Position numbers and translations under genes: made by a program
Shown here: positions 51,601 through 63,411 of the stretch, in pieces
How positions within the stretch are numbered: position 1 is the stretch's first letter
How the letters are laid out: each line of letters begins with the position of its first letter
Assembly (NCBI GenBank): GCA_905250075.1
Contig: CAJNOP010000083.1
Span: 209,393-273,392 of the forward strand
Direction of reading: 5' to 3'
DNA from: Rotaria sp. Silwood1
Taxonomy: Eukaryota > Rotifera > Eurotatoria > Philodinida > Philodinidae
Length of the DNA: 64,000 nucleotides
Notes under the pieces: model-generated
Seen by the model: the letters and a program-made list of their open reading frames with translations, nothing else
What the model was told of the DNA's origin: nothing
Database searches by the model: none

Positions 51601-53299
51601 AAAAATTGTACATATGGATTAAAAAAAAATGATGTTGGTTGTCCAATATGTGTTTGTGAAAGTAATTTTACTTTAAATACAGAAGTTATATTACATACAT
51701 GGCCAAGACAATGTTTATCGGATAAATTTTCATATTCAAATGGTGAAATATGGTTTGATGGTTGTCGACAATGTTTATGTCATAAAGGTGAACAATTATG
51801 TGCACTTATATCATGTCCAACACCAAAATGTTCACAACCTATTATATTACCAAATCGATGTTGTCCTTCATGTCCAGGTTGAATTTTGTTTTTGTTTTTT
51901 TTATTAAATTAATTATATTTTTCTTTTTACTAAAGATATTCCTATGTTACCAGAACCAATTCCATCATCACAAGTATGTTATGCTAGTCAATATGTAACT
52001 GGTGAAGAACTTGAATTTGATAAATGTACAAAATGTATATGTTTACATAACATTGCATTTTGTAGTATATCATTATGTCCACCATTTCCTTGTTCATCAC
52101 CAATATATGATTCTTCTTTATGTTGTCCTATTTGTCCAATAACATCTGAATTTTCATCAATAATAGATCTATCAAGTACAAATGAAGATATTTGTATACT
52201 TGATAATGGTATAATAAAAAATGCTGGAGAATTATGGAAAACTAATGATTGTCAATCATGTCTTTGTCCACGTGATGGTACTGGACAAATTAAATGTTTT
52301 TCTCAAATATGTAATCAACAATTATCATGTTCTAATCCAGTTCTTAAAAAAGGTCAATGTTGTCCTTTTTGTCTTCCACCAACAGCTGCTGTAGCTGTTT
52401 GTATTTTTAATTTTGTACAATATCGTTCAGGTGAACATTGGAATGTAAGTTGATCGTATTTTTTTGTTTTGTTTTTGTTTATTTCGAAAAATATTTTAGG
52501 TAAGTGAATGTCATCATTGTGAATGTTCACTTGGAACAATTGTATGTCATCAACAAAAATGTCCTACATTAACTTGTTTACATACAGTGACATTATCCGG
52601 TCATTGTTGTCCTATTTGTCGAGATCAATTATATTTTAGTAATGATCAAGAGAAACGTATGTTTAATTGAAAAATTATCTTTTTTTTTTTTTTTAACTTT
52701 GAAACTAGAATTTATATATATATATATGTGTGTGTGTTTTAGTTCCAATACCTCCATCTCGTTTTGGCTTTTCAATAATTATTATATTTTCTATTCTCAT
52801 TCTTATTCTTGTACTTATTATTATCATTCTTATATTTATTTTATTAAAGTCAGGACGTCGATCGATATCATCATCGAATCAATTATCTAATGTAAATCAA
52901 TATTCGCCTAAACTTTCTCATCATCCAACAATAATTAATTCCAAATCATCAAGTATGTTTTCTTATCAATATGATTTAATGTTAATACCAAATGATATGA
53001 AAAATACTAAACAAAAATTATCATCATCAAGTAATATTCCATTAACATCAACTGAACAAACATCAACACATTCAATTCTTGGAACAAATACAACAGGTAC
53101 TAATTCAATAAATAATGAACTTGAACCAATAACATGGAATGAAGATGATACACTTATACTACACTGTAGTACAAGTAGTAACGATGGTGATTATGAACAT
53201 GAAGTAATTAGTACTGGTAATGAGGAATCTCATCAACAACAATCATCTCAACAACAATATCAAATGATTACTGGACCACCTACTATTATCTATGTCTAG
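48693..53299 (+). CDS. CRIM1-like transmembrane protein (IGFBP, VWC and antistasin repeats)
   Basis: Eight exons: 48693-49068, 49132-49305, 49863-50135, 50799-50981, 51053-51877, 51936-52444, 52500-52656, 52743-53299. The total is 3,054 nt, 1,017 residues (human CRIM1 is 1,036), with all phases matching. It starts with a hydrophobic signal peptide (GRFLLIIIIMLWTFIF). Next comes an IGFBP-type Cys module ending CDCCTVC and ICGGKFHVYGIC (about 50-122), then Cys-rich VWC repeats with CTTCTC and CCPKC (about 278-335) and MRCWC/CCPVC. A run of antistasin-like repeats follows (CPILNNCLLVCEHG, CPQLICKKNCTYG; about 420-550), then further VWC repeats. One transmembrane helix (about 842-865) and a Ser/Thr/Gln-rich cytosolic tail end the protein. 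CRIM1 binds BMP-type ligands at the cell surface; that role is by homology. An Asp run (about 394-400) is encoded by GAT repeats. Codon use is very AT-rich. Confidence 0.9.
51223..51248 (+). repeat. (GAT)n microsatellite in coding sequence
   Basis: Tandem GAT codons encode an Asp run just after a VWC repeat of the CRIM1-like protein. The length is likely to vary. Confidence 0.75.
52713..52737 (+). repeat. (TA)n(TG)n microsatellite at an intron end
   Basis: The TA and TG runs are followed directly by TTTTAG, the acceptor of the last exon of the CRIM1-like gene, and stand in for part of the pyrimidine tract. Confidence 0.7.
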
Positions 53300-54033
53300 T
53301 ATTGTGAATTGAAGATGATTGTGATTTTTGTTTTGTATATAGACTCTCAGATAGAAGTGGAATTGTTGTTGTACTACAGAATATTGATCAATGGTGAATG
53401 AAGTGTATGTAAGCATGATGATTCAGTTTGTCTAACATATATATACATACACATTAAAATAAAATAAAATAAAATAAATACATATTAAAATTGAATTGTC
53501 ATTTATATTTTTCTTTATTAAAACTTCATTAATCAGTCTAAAACATGACGAATTGATTTGAGCTTTTTGAGTAGAAATTAATACTCATTGAAAGGTTCGG
53601 ATATTCTTAGTTTTTATTAACAATTTATCTAGACAACGATGTGTGGAATGATATCATACTTATTTCGAACATGTATCAGCTGACTGTCTGTGTTTCAATT
53701 TAAAAAAATGCGAAGAACGAAGAAGATAAGAAACAAACTATGCAGAATGATGACGATATTACTTAAATACATTTGAATAGACATATAAATATGTTCTTCG
53801 ATTGAAAAAATATATTATTTATATTCTTATATACCTAGATTGAAATTCAAGGGTCGTCATGTCTTTATCAATGATTGATTATCTCTTGTTATGCGTATAT
53901 CAACTGTTCGATCAATATCGTACAATTATTTTTATATTGATGTGTCTAAGTATGATAATTGCTTTTGACATATAATTCTTCGCATAGTTTGATATTTTCA
54001 GTAATATCAACATGGTTATTTAATAAATTCTGG

Positions 54034-55157
54034 ATGAATCGATTATTGTATTCAAGCATGCAATCTATGCACGGTAAAACAGTTCTTATTACTGGTGGTA
54101 ATGCTGGTATTGGATATGAAACAGCTAAAGATCTTCTTCGACGAGGTTTGATTTAATGTTTCTTTGATGTTTATCAAGGATTTCTTTTTGTAGGCGCTCG
54201 TGTTATTATCGCTTGTCGTAATATGGATAAAGGTCATCAAGCATTAATAAAACTTTGTTTTGAAACTAAATGTAACGAGAAAAATATCCGATTAATGGAA
54301 TGTGATTTATCTTCTTTTGATTCTGTTCGTAAATTTGCTAAATTATATAACAGTGAAGAAGATAGACTTGATGTATTGATTTGTAATGCTGGTCTTATTT
54401 ATGCACCGAATATTTATAGTAAAGATGGATTGAATTATGTCATGCAAACTAATTATCTGGGTCATTTTCTATTAACAAATCTTCTTCTGGATAAATTAAA
54501 AAAATGCAAACCCAGTCGAATTATTAATGTCTCATCTATTGCACATAAATGTGAGAAAAAAAAAAGGTGAATAAAGTTTTAATTTTATCTTATTTTGTTT
54601 TGTTTATAGATCCTCGAACGAACGAAGGATTGACAGCATTAACAAATTTTAAAACAGATGCTCTGTGGGGTTCTTATTGTCCGTCTAAAGCATGTCAGAT
54701 TTTATCATCCTACAAACTTAAACATGATCTACTTAGTAATCTCTGAATATTTTTCTTTACTTTCAACTAAGCGTTATTTTATTTAATAGATCAAGGTGTT
54801 CATGTATTTGCATTAAATCCAGGATGGGTATGGACTTCTTTTCAAGATCCATTACGCCCAGCAGTTGGTATATGGCTCTTTCCTATTGTTTATCCATTAC
54901 TACGTATTCTTAAATTTATTTTTGCTAAAACACCGTATGTAGGTGCTCGTACAACTGTCTATTGTGCTGTTGAACCATCATTAGAACAATCCAGTGATTT
55001 GTATTATGAGTATGTATTAAATTAATCAACAAACACAAATATCAAGTGATATACTTTTTTAAGGAACTGTGCACCTGCTAAACCTATTCCATTATGTACA
55101 GATGAAAAATCGGCCGAATATTTATGGAAAATAAGTTGTGAAACAGTTGGATTGTAG
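54034..55157 (+). CDS. Short-chain dehydrogenase, retinol dehydrogenase (RDH11-14)-like
   Basis: Five exons: 54034-54145, 54194-54550, 54610-54735, 54790-55009, 55064-55157; 909 nt, 302 residues. The classical SDR elements are all visible. These are the cofactor loop TGGNAGIG (residues 20-27), CRN after the second strand (ACRNM, favouring NADP as in RDH11-14), DVLICNAG, NVSS with the catalytic Ser, and YCPSK with Tyr about 179 and Lys about 183. The C-terminal half has LNPGWVWTSF, in place of the common NPG.V.T. Substrate (retinal or another lipid carbonyl) is inferred only. The frame upstream of the ATG is closed by a stop at 53956-53958, and an acceptor-like TTTTCAG at 53995-54001 leaves room for an extra 5' exon with a membrane anchor. 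It lies 0.7 kb downstream of the CRIM1-like gene on the same strand. Confidence 0.9.
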
Positions 55158-55205
55158 TGTCATATCTGTCTTTTGTATCTCTTTTCATATCAAATACAAC
55201 ATTGA

Positions 55206-55211
55206 AATAAA
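55206..55211 (+). terminator. Poly(A) signal AATAAA
   Basis: AATAAA 49 bp past the SDR stop codon. Confidence 0.6.
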
Positions 55212-55587
55212 AAAAAGAAATATGAATAACTAGCTATAAATGAAATAAGATTGCTTTTCAAAGAATTTCATGATAATTCTTTAGCACAGCTATTTATTGT
55301 TTATTAACGATCAACTGATTTAAAAATTGAACAAGAAATTCTATTCTATTTCACTTTGCAAAGGACTTAATTTCTCAAAAAATAAAATTGATTCGATTAA
55401 TAGTAAATAATTTCAAATGAAACAAAAAAAAAATAAGATAAATTCTCTTGGCGTATTATGTATTATCTAAACGAAACTAAGATGAAAAAAGGACTTAAAA
55501 TAAATCTTTGGATCAGACATCATCTATGTTCTTATACATATAAATATTTACCTAAGTATCTCATAAACAATTGATCAATCACAAAAT

Positions 55588-55687
55588 NNNNNNNNNNNNN
55601 NNNNNNNNNNNNNNNNNNNNNNNNNNNNNNNNNNNNNNNNNNNNNNNNNNNNNNNNNNNNNNNNNNNNNNNNNNNNNNNNNNNNNNN
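55588..55687. other. Assembly gap, 100 N
   Basis: Exactly 100 N, the conventional size for a gap of unknown length. The right edge runs straight into TGTGGG-type repeats, so the repeat probably stopped the assembly. Linkage across the gap is not proved by the sequence. Confidence 0.98.
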
Positions 55688-55693
55688 AAAGTA

Positions 55694-55813
55694 CGAGGGT
55701 GTGGGTGTGAGTGTGAGTCTTGGTGAGTGTAGTTATAATTCTTTGCTTCATCTACACCCACACCCACCCACACCCCACACCCACACTCACCCACACGCAC
55801 ACCCACACCCTCG
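55694..55813. repeat. Long telomere-like hairpin beside the gap
   Basis: GAGGGTGTGGGTGTGAGTGTGAG at 55696-55718 faces a C-rich arm at 55751-55812 with several CCCACA/CACCCACAC units, ending ACCCACACCCTC. The arms are nearly perfect at the outer end. Confidence 0.85.
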
Positions 55814-56815
55814 GATGTCCCGTAAAATCCCGTTTGTCCAGTTAACTTAAAGGCAACTAACGGAACTTTTTCTGCTCGTCTGGTTATTGCCTCTCACTCG
55901 TTTTGTTGCCATGACAAATGCTTTTTTAATGTGGGTTATCATCCTCTGATCGAAGCATTAGTCATGACTCAAGTCAGTCACTCATTCTCCAAACCTAGCC
56001 ATTATTTCGAAACGAGAAAAAGTTTGCCAAGATCATGAAAAAGGGACGAGTGTTTACTTGAAATCCGTTTTTCAAAATCTCGATGCCGCTCAGGATCTAC
56101 CAAAATGCGCAAAACAATAATTAACAGGTGAGAGTTTCCGTGTACGGTCACACAAGACTCAATCTAAAAAAAATCATTGATATTTCAAATACTACATGCA
56201 ATAGTTTTTTTATTTGGTAATATTTGGTATAAACTAATTATTTCTTAACTTGTCACCTGAGCCAAGATAGCTGAACGCAGCTGAAGCTCATTGTTTGTTT
56301 CTCTCCAGGGGTGAATAGTGGAATTCTAGAATCCTTGAATTCCAAGGATTCCCTATCGTATCTTAGTAGACTCGGTAGAATTATATAGAATTCCAATTCT
56401 GAATTCCATAGAATTTGAGGCTTCCAGAATTTCGCTATTCATCTCTTGTTTTCTGTGCGAAAGTCTAAAATTTAGAAATAGAAGATGTCGCATAGGTTCG
56501 TACTCTGACGTTTTTCTAGCTCTTGCAGGCAGCCGCCATTTTTATTCAGGGTTTGCTCAAGTAGAAGTCTAGTTTTCTCTCTGTTTCATTTCTCTTTATT
56601 TTATTTAAATGTTAAGATATTTTCATACAAAAAGTTAAAATGTATGGCACGTTTCGAGATAACGATTGAAAAAATTCGGAACATTCTTTCTTTTTCGATT
56701 TTGTCCGGATCCCGATTGTCCCGCTCCAATTTTTTTCGGGACAGTTCCGATTGACCCGCGGGACGGGACAAACGGGATTTTTAGGGATTCAGAACTGTCC
56801 CGCAGGACTCTACTA
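55814..56815. mobile_element. Candidate element with TCCCG-rich inverted ends
   Basis: TGTCCCGTAAAATCCCGTTTGTCC at 55816-55839 is inverted as GGGACAAACGGGATTTTTA at 56765-56783, and the right end continues to CCGCAGGACTCTAC at 56800-56813. The interior has no clear ORF and contains another small foldback (56308-56445). The terminus GTAGAGTCCTGCGGGA recurs near 35737 and, inverted, near 37050. The boundaries are uncertain. Confidence 0.45.
56308..56445. repeat. Small foldback with GAATTC-rich centre
   Basis: GGGGTGAATAGTGGAATTCTAGAA faces TTCCAGAATTTCGCTATTCATCTC. The centre repeats GAATTCCA/TGGAATTC. About 138 bp, MITE-like, nested in the candidate element. Confidence 0.6.
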
Positions 56816-59800
56816 GAAACACTTCAATAGTAATTATCTTTTTTTCAATGCGTTCATTTCTAAATGGAAGATTTATGAATTAAGTTAATCTAAAATGTTT
56901 TTGAGTTAAGTTTTTCATATTCTACTACTTTACGAAGTTTTGTACGGAAATTTTAAAACGCTAAAGATTGATGTTGTATTAGAACTAATTTTTTTTTGGT
57001 AAGAGAACCTCGTCAAATGATCGATGGCTTGTGAGATAACTCCTAACTTATTCGATAGGTCCTATGGAGACTAGAGAGAGTCCAGAAAAATTTGTGCTCA
57101 TGATTTTTTCTTCTTGATTTATGAATATTTTAGTGAGTCTCTCAATGAAATATCGCATTGTACTCATCAATTGGCTTTTGAGTTCAAATTTTATACAAGT
57201 TTTCATTGGAATTCATTCTTTTTGAAGGCGTCAAGCTCTCTAGCATGTCGGACCCTCAGATACCAACATTAAAAATTATAGTGATTCTTTATTGATCGCA
57301 GAATACAAAAGGTAATACCTCGTACATTCTACGATTTGACTTTTTCTTCATTCAATAAAAAAATGTTTGAATACAGAAAAATAGTTGTCATTGTCATTTA
57401 TTTAAAATCTAGTTGATATCATTTTTAAAAAAAATGGAGTCCTTTTTATAAATAAGAATTAATAGACATACGTCTTTTTTCTTTTGAATACCATCTGATG
57501 CTATATGCAGTAATTTTTTGTAGGGCGCATTTTATTTATTAAGTTAAATTTCTATTGTATGAGAAACAATAGATGAAAATCACAATTAGAGTTCTGGTTC
57601 GAATCAACATCTGCAATATTAGTTTATAGATATATGCTACAAATTGTTCTTCTACTGTTAAAACATTATTTCATAGCAAAAGTTATTGATAACAAATATT
57701 TTCTATTAGTGCTTCTTGTAAAAGCAACCTTTTCGCTTGTTTTATATTTTAATTTTTGAAATATATACCTAGAAATTATTTTGCTTTAATGTTTGACACT
57801 ACAAAACAAAAAAGAATTATCCATCAACATAAAAGATACATTTATAGATTATTTATTTGAATTAAATTTCTCTTATTAATTTTACAGTGCTTAAAAACAA
57901 AGTATTTTTAAGAGGTTTGACATCATTCTAGAGTGAAAATCGATTTGAAATAAAATCAAGATGATTAATGATAAATGAAAGTGGGAAGATTTGACCGTAA
58001 CCATAATGATTATTAAAATAATCGAATACATAATCAACAGAATGTTGCTGTTGTTTGACGGCTTGTATCAACATTTATTTGAGAAACATTTTGTAATATT
58101 GAATGATTATCTTTGAAATTAGGACAACACTATCTAAAAGGAATCAATTTATTAAAATATCATATTGAATAGAAATATTTACCAATGCTATCCATGATAT
58201 CGAAGAACATCGAATTTCGAAGTCGAATCAGACATTTGGAAATTGTTGGATATACGGAGAATTCGATAGAATACCATTAGATGATGTTGAAATTACATCT
58301 CGATATTACAAACAAATTTAATAAAAAAGAATCAATAACTTACTATTCGTTAAGTTCATCCTATATTCCAGTCTAAAATGAAAAAACAATAAAATAAATA
58401 ATTTATACTAACTTTTCTTTGTTCCTTGTGTTATATAGCTCCTTCGTCATCATAACAGTCATTTAGAAGTGTGCATGCTTTACGTGGGTAAACGGAAAAC
58501 AGCTCCGCATCGTCATAAAAAATATATCACCCATGTTGTCTAGTAATCATGAAAAGCAAAAGAGGATAACTATAATCCCACAGGATTTCGTTGAATTCGA
58601 CAAGTTCTCATGGTCGGACATAATTGAATCCGACTGTGTGACTTCGACCTAAGATCGAGTAGCTATTTACCTTATTTTTTTGATTAACTATCGAATCCAT
58701 GTTATTAAGTATGAAAATGTTTAAAAAAACGTTAGATTTGAAGTAGTTAATCAAACAACAAAAAAGACACAAAATTTTGTTAGCAATAAAGCAGCTATTC
58801 AAATCATTTAGTAGCTGCATATAGTTTTTAAAAAGTAGCTTTATTTCGTAGCTTAGAAGGAGTTGATGTCTTCGAATTATGAGAAAAAGTCTTCGAGAAA
58901 CACGATTAACAAGATGAAATAATTAATAATGAACAACTCATTGTATGGAAGATCGTTAGGGATTGTCAAGAATAGCTTCAAAGAAGAATATCATTGATAA
59001 ATAATACCGAGAGCACTAGCTCGTAGATTGAGAGATGCCAAATTCAATTCCAACTGTCTTCTTTCTATTTTAGATAGGATTATTTTTATTTAGAGAAAGT
59101 GAACATTGTGAAGTTTCGCCTTTTCAACTTTATTCTCTGAAAGAAAGATTAATGTCACACGATTAATAATGGTGAAACATAATTTTTGATTATTTGACAC
59201 ATTACTTAATTTAATACAGTTAAAATAGAATATTTAAGCCTGAAAATAGAATCGATGTTTTATTGAAAATTGTCTCCTCTTTTGTAAAAGAATGTTTGTA
59301 TACACATCAGGATGTTTTCATAGTGACTGATGGGTTTATAAAATTGCACTGGTACAAGCTGACATAAGATTTGTGATCTAGTCAAGACTATATGTGATCT
59401 TTGCTATTAAAAGTTGCTCAAAAAAACAATTTTTTACTATTATACATTCATTATGAGTCCAAAATGTATCTCAAGAAAAGAGTAGAATAGACAAGTGCAA
59501 TATTCTGTTTGCTCTTATTGCACCTATACTATCTTTCTTCAAAATCAATTTTACAGTACAAATGTATGAAGAATAAATAGTAAAAAAATTGACGCAATAC
59601 CACTGATGACATCATTATATATGTCCATATATTTTTTTCTTCCCTTTTCAGCAATAGAAATGGTAACCATCATTTGATATAGACTCAATCTTCTTTGCTT
59701 GTTTCTCTTCCGTTACGCTTGACTTCTGTCATCCCTCGATCATCATTCAAAGTTCGCAATTAGTATCGACACTTCATTAAATAAATATATCAACTCGTTG

Positions 59801-59870
59801 ACTTCTATTTATTCATCTCAAAAATTATTCTTTCTTGACACCGTCATTTATACTCTTTCATCATTTTGGC
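56816..59870. other. AT-rich intergenic, no gene seen
   Basis: No ORF with recognisable features in 3 kb; the 58608-58820 frame (minus) is not convincing. The part next to 59871 should hold the permease promoter. Confidence 0.5.
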
Positions 59871-61858
59871 ATGAAGAACTGTTTAGATCATGTCGAAAAT
59901 GGACAAAACATTGTAGATAAGAAACAACAAAATTCATTTTCTGTTTCAACCATATTTCTGCCTGATGAAGTAGAATTAACAACACATCAAGCGAATAGAA
60001 CACCAGAGCATGATTGGAACAAAACTATGTCTTCCACTGTTGCGAATAGAGAAGATCATGGGACGACAGAAACTTGGTCCGATGATAAAGTGATGCAAGA
60101 AACGGAGAAAATCTTGAAACGCAAACTCGATTTTCACTTATTACCACTTCTTTCGTATGTCATTCTCAGATAATATTAAAGAAAATGATTTATATTTGTT
60201 ATCATTAGAATCACCTATTTACTTTCGTATCTTGATCGATCAAATATTGCCAATGCTAAATTGGGTGGTCTTGCAGAAGATACTCATTTGACTTCCGAAC
60301 AATATCAATGGTAATATTTTCAGATGTGCATAATGCGCTAGAATGTAAATATCGAGTTTTACAATTTAGGTCATTGTCAATATTTTTCTTTGGTTATGTT
60401 TTCTTCGAAGTACCATCGAACATAATTCTTCGTCGTTGGCGTCCATCAAGATGGATTGGTTTAATAATGTTGGCATGGGGTAGATCAAAGTGTCATTAGT
60501 TCTTAATCAATATGCATCGATCAATTATTCTTTTTTCAGGTACTGTAGCTGTGAGTCTAGCAGCTGTAAAAAATTTTGCTGGCCTTCTTGTATGTCGATT
60601 TTTACTTGGTACATTCGAAGCTGGTCTATTTCCTGGTCTAATCTATTTTATGTCATTATGGTATCCGAGAAAAGAACAAGCTATTCGACTCGGCTTCTTT
60701 TGGTCTTTTTCGGCACTTGCCGGTGCTTTCGGCGGTCTCTTAGCGTTTGGTATTGGTCACATAAAATCATCGACATTGTCAGCATGGCAACTGATATTTA
60801 TCGTAGGTTGATCTTTTTATGTAGACAAGATAATGTCATAATTTTTTTGTATCTCATGTGATAATAGATCGAAGGTATTCCAACAATTGTCGTAGCTATA
60901 TGCTGCTTTTTCTTCTTACCTGATTCTCCTGAGCGTGCACGATTTTTAAGTAATAAAGAACGTGAAATTGAGATTTGTCGTATAAGTCAGGATGCCGGTG
61001 CTTCTATTAATCATTCATTTAGTTGGTCACAAGTTTGGTCTGTATTCACCGATTGGAAAACTTATATTTACTCAATCATTTATATCACAGGAACAATTCC
61101 ATTACAAGCAGTAACTCTTTTTTTACCATCTATTATCAAAGGTATGGGTAAATGGACAATTGTTCAAACACAATTAATGACTATTCCACCATATATTTGT
61201 GCTTTTATTGCCATTATTATTGTTTCACGTAGTTCTGATTAGTAAGTCTCTTCATGATTGTATATTTTGTGTATCGAAAAACAAAAATATTCATCTGTCT
61301 AGTTTTGTCGAACGATCTTTTCATTTGGTTTTAATAAATCTTTTTTCGATGTGTGGTCTTCTCCTTCTGATGTTCATCGAACACCAACGTGTAAATATTC
61401 TCTATATGAGTATTATTTTTCTTACAGCAGGTACCTATGCAAATGTGAGTGTCAAAGTTGCATGGTTTAATAATAATTTGTAAGTTGATATTAAAAAAAT
61501 TATATTCATAATATACTTATTGTTGTTTTTTGTTGTCTATTGATGATAATCTAGTGCTTCATTAACTCGTCGTGCTGTTGCATCAGCAGTTATTGTCTCC
61601 TTTGGTACGATTGGTGGAGCAATCTCAGGCCAGATATATCAAGATAAACAGAAACCAAGATATTTTTTAGGCAATACAATTGCTTTTGGATGTGTTGCTT
61701 TACAGACAATACTCATCATTATTCTTCGTTTTATATTTATTTATATTAATCGTCGACGACAAATACTCAACGATGATCAAAAACAACAACAAATTAAACG
61801 ATATGGTGGAAGTGAATTAATCGGTGATCGACATCCAGAGTTTCGATATACTTTATAA
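59871..61858 (+). CDS. MFS permease, anion:cation symporter (Dal5/allantoate) type
   Basis: Seven exons: 59871-60154, 60209-60310, 60370-60479, 60540-60802, 60868-61241, 61303-61479, 61555-61858; 1,614 nt, 537 residues, all phases matching. A ~90-residue hydrophilic N-terminus is followed by 12 predicted membrane segments. The ACS-family hallmark SYLDRSNIANAKLGG lies at the end of TM1 (about 97-111). Further signatures are EVPSNIILRR, CRFLLGTFEAGLFPG, LWYPRKEQAIR, IEGIPT with LPDSPERARFL, and the C-terminal HPEFRYTL. This family imports organic anions such as allantoate, nicotinate or pantothenate with cations in fungi; the substrate here cannot be read from sequence. The closest resemblance is to fungal permeases rather than animal SLC17, so horizontal transfer with later intron gain is inferred. 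The ATG at 59871 is the first in the open frame. Confidence 0.88.
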
Positions 61859-63027
61859 AAAAACAAAACGCTATTCGTCACTATACAGAAGATATTGTTT
61901 ATTATTTTTATTAAATTATTTCGGATCTTCAGTTCTTTGTTTTTTTTTTCACTGACTATTGTTGTTTTCATATGAAATATAAACTTCAATACATTATGCC
62001 TTCGAACTCTGTTCTATTTTGAACGTTGACATATGAGTTTTTTTTTTACATTATTCTAAGTGAAATACAACAAGTAACACAATTCTACATCAAAATCGAA
62101 AGATAGATATTCAATCTTTTCTCAGTGATAAGTGATGCCACACTAAAACAAGAAAATTGCAACTTGAACGAGAAATAATTATCGAAGATAAATACCGAAA
62201 TGCTTTACTACAGGATTAGAATTGAATATCAATCAATGGAATAGTGTATACTGAACATGATTGAAACATATCGATTCAATAAAATGATGATCAAATATCA
62301 CGATGATGATGACATAAGCAAACCTTGTCAGCTTATCGTATTCGACTATCTAAAGGTGAAACAATATCAAGTAATTTAGTCGATGCAGCTATAATCAATA
62401 TTTATGCAGCTATTATATATCACTAGCAACAACGTCGATGAATGGATTCAATCGATGATTATTCAATAGCAATTACTCGAGAAAAAAATATGAGCAAAAC
62501 AACGGTGACGCTGTTTATATTGCAACTAGAAAACGATAGTGAGATAATTTTATGAATAAAATGTATTCGTTTTGAACTTGGAAAATCCTTCAAAAAATAA
62601 GACGAAGAATACAGAACGTAATAAATCTTTTGTTTAATTATCATTATTGTTATCATTTTCGTCTTCTAGTGTAGTTATGCGCATCATCAAACTCATCATT
62701 TGAAAATTATGTGATAAAAAGAAAAAAAAATCGAATGAATAGAAAGAAAGAAACAGAAACAGAATCAATAAGATGAGCAAAAGACCCATGTCGTCTGTTT
62801 TTTAAGCAACTGAGACGCAATTACATGTAGTTATGAAAAGAAAATCGTGATCACGCGCAACTACGCGTCATTGCTTCGCCATTGGATCGTTATCAAAAAC
62901 GTGAATGAGTGTCTGTTTTCAATGTAGTATTTGTATTGCTGTTATCGCTAAATTGCAACACAATATAGATTGATTATAAGAAATTCATTTTACCTTCAAT
63001 CTGTTTTCGCTTATATTTTTTTGTAGA
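61859..63027. other. Intergenic, no gene seen
   Basis: AT-rich sequence between two plus-strand genes. The part just before 63028 ends in TTTTTTTGTAGA, compatible with a 5' UTR acceptor for the next gene. Confidence 0.45.
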
Positions 63028-63411
63028 ATGTCCTCTGATAGTGACACTATATTGGTCAATCTCCTTATTGATGAACATTCATCCATCAGTAGTTCTCAAT
63101 CTAAGACAAAGACATTTTCATCTGAAGGTTAGTTTCTATTTGCATAGAAAGAAAAAAACGAAATAACTACTTTTATTGATTTGTTTGTCTTTATGATCTA
63201 AGGTTCATGTTATTGGGGCAAGGCATTACTTATCGGTTTACTTGTCTTCGCTGTCATTAGTATTGTTCTTGTTCTTCTGTTTTTCACTATTGGAAAAAAA
63301 CTTAAGAAAAACAAAAAATCAACAACAAGTGACACAATTACAACAACAAAAACTGTAGAACTCAAAGATATATCATCAAACCCAAAGTATCAACCAATAC
63401 CAAATGTTTAA
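63028..63411 (+). CDS. Small single-pass membrane protein, unknown function
   Basis: Two exons, 63028-63127 and 63203-63411, are joined by a 75-bp GTTAGT...AAG intron; 309 nt, 102 residues. A Ser/Thr-rich acidic N-terminal part (about 34 residues, SSDSDTILVNLLIDEHSS) is followed by one strong hydrophobic segment (KALLIGLLVFAVISIVLVLLFF, about 39-60). Then come a Lys cluster (KKLKKNKK) and a Thr-rich tail ending YQPIPNV. Without a signal peptide and with the positive cluster after the helix, a type III or tail-facing-cytosol topology is likely. I do not recognise a family. The splice phase agreement and clean stop support a real gene. Confidence 0.6.

Noticed and set aside
57200..59800. Possible degenerate gene between the candidate element and the permease
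   Set aside because: Only short frames without motifs or consistent splice phases.
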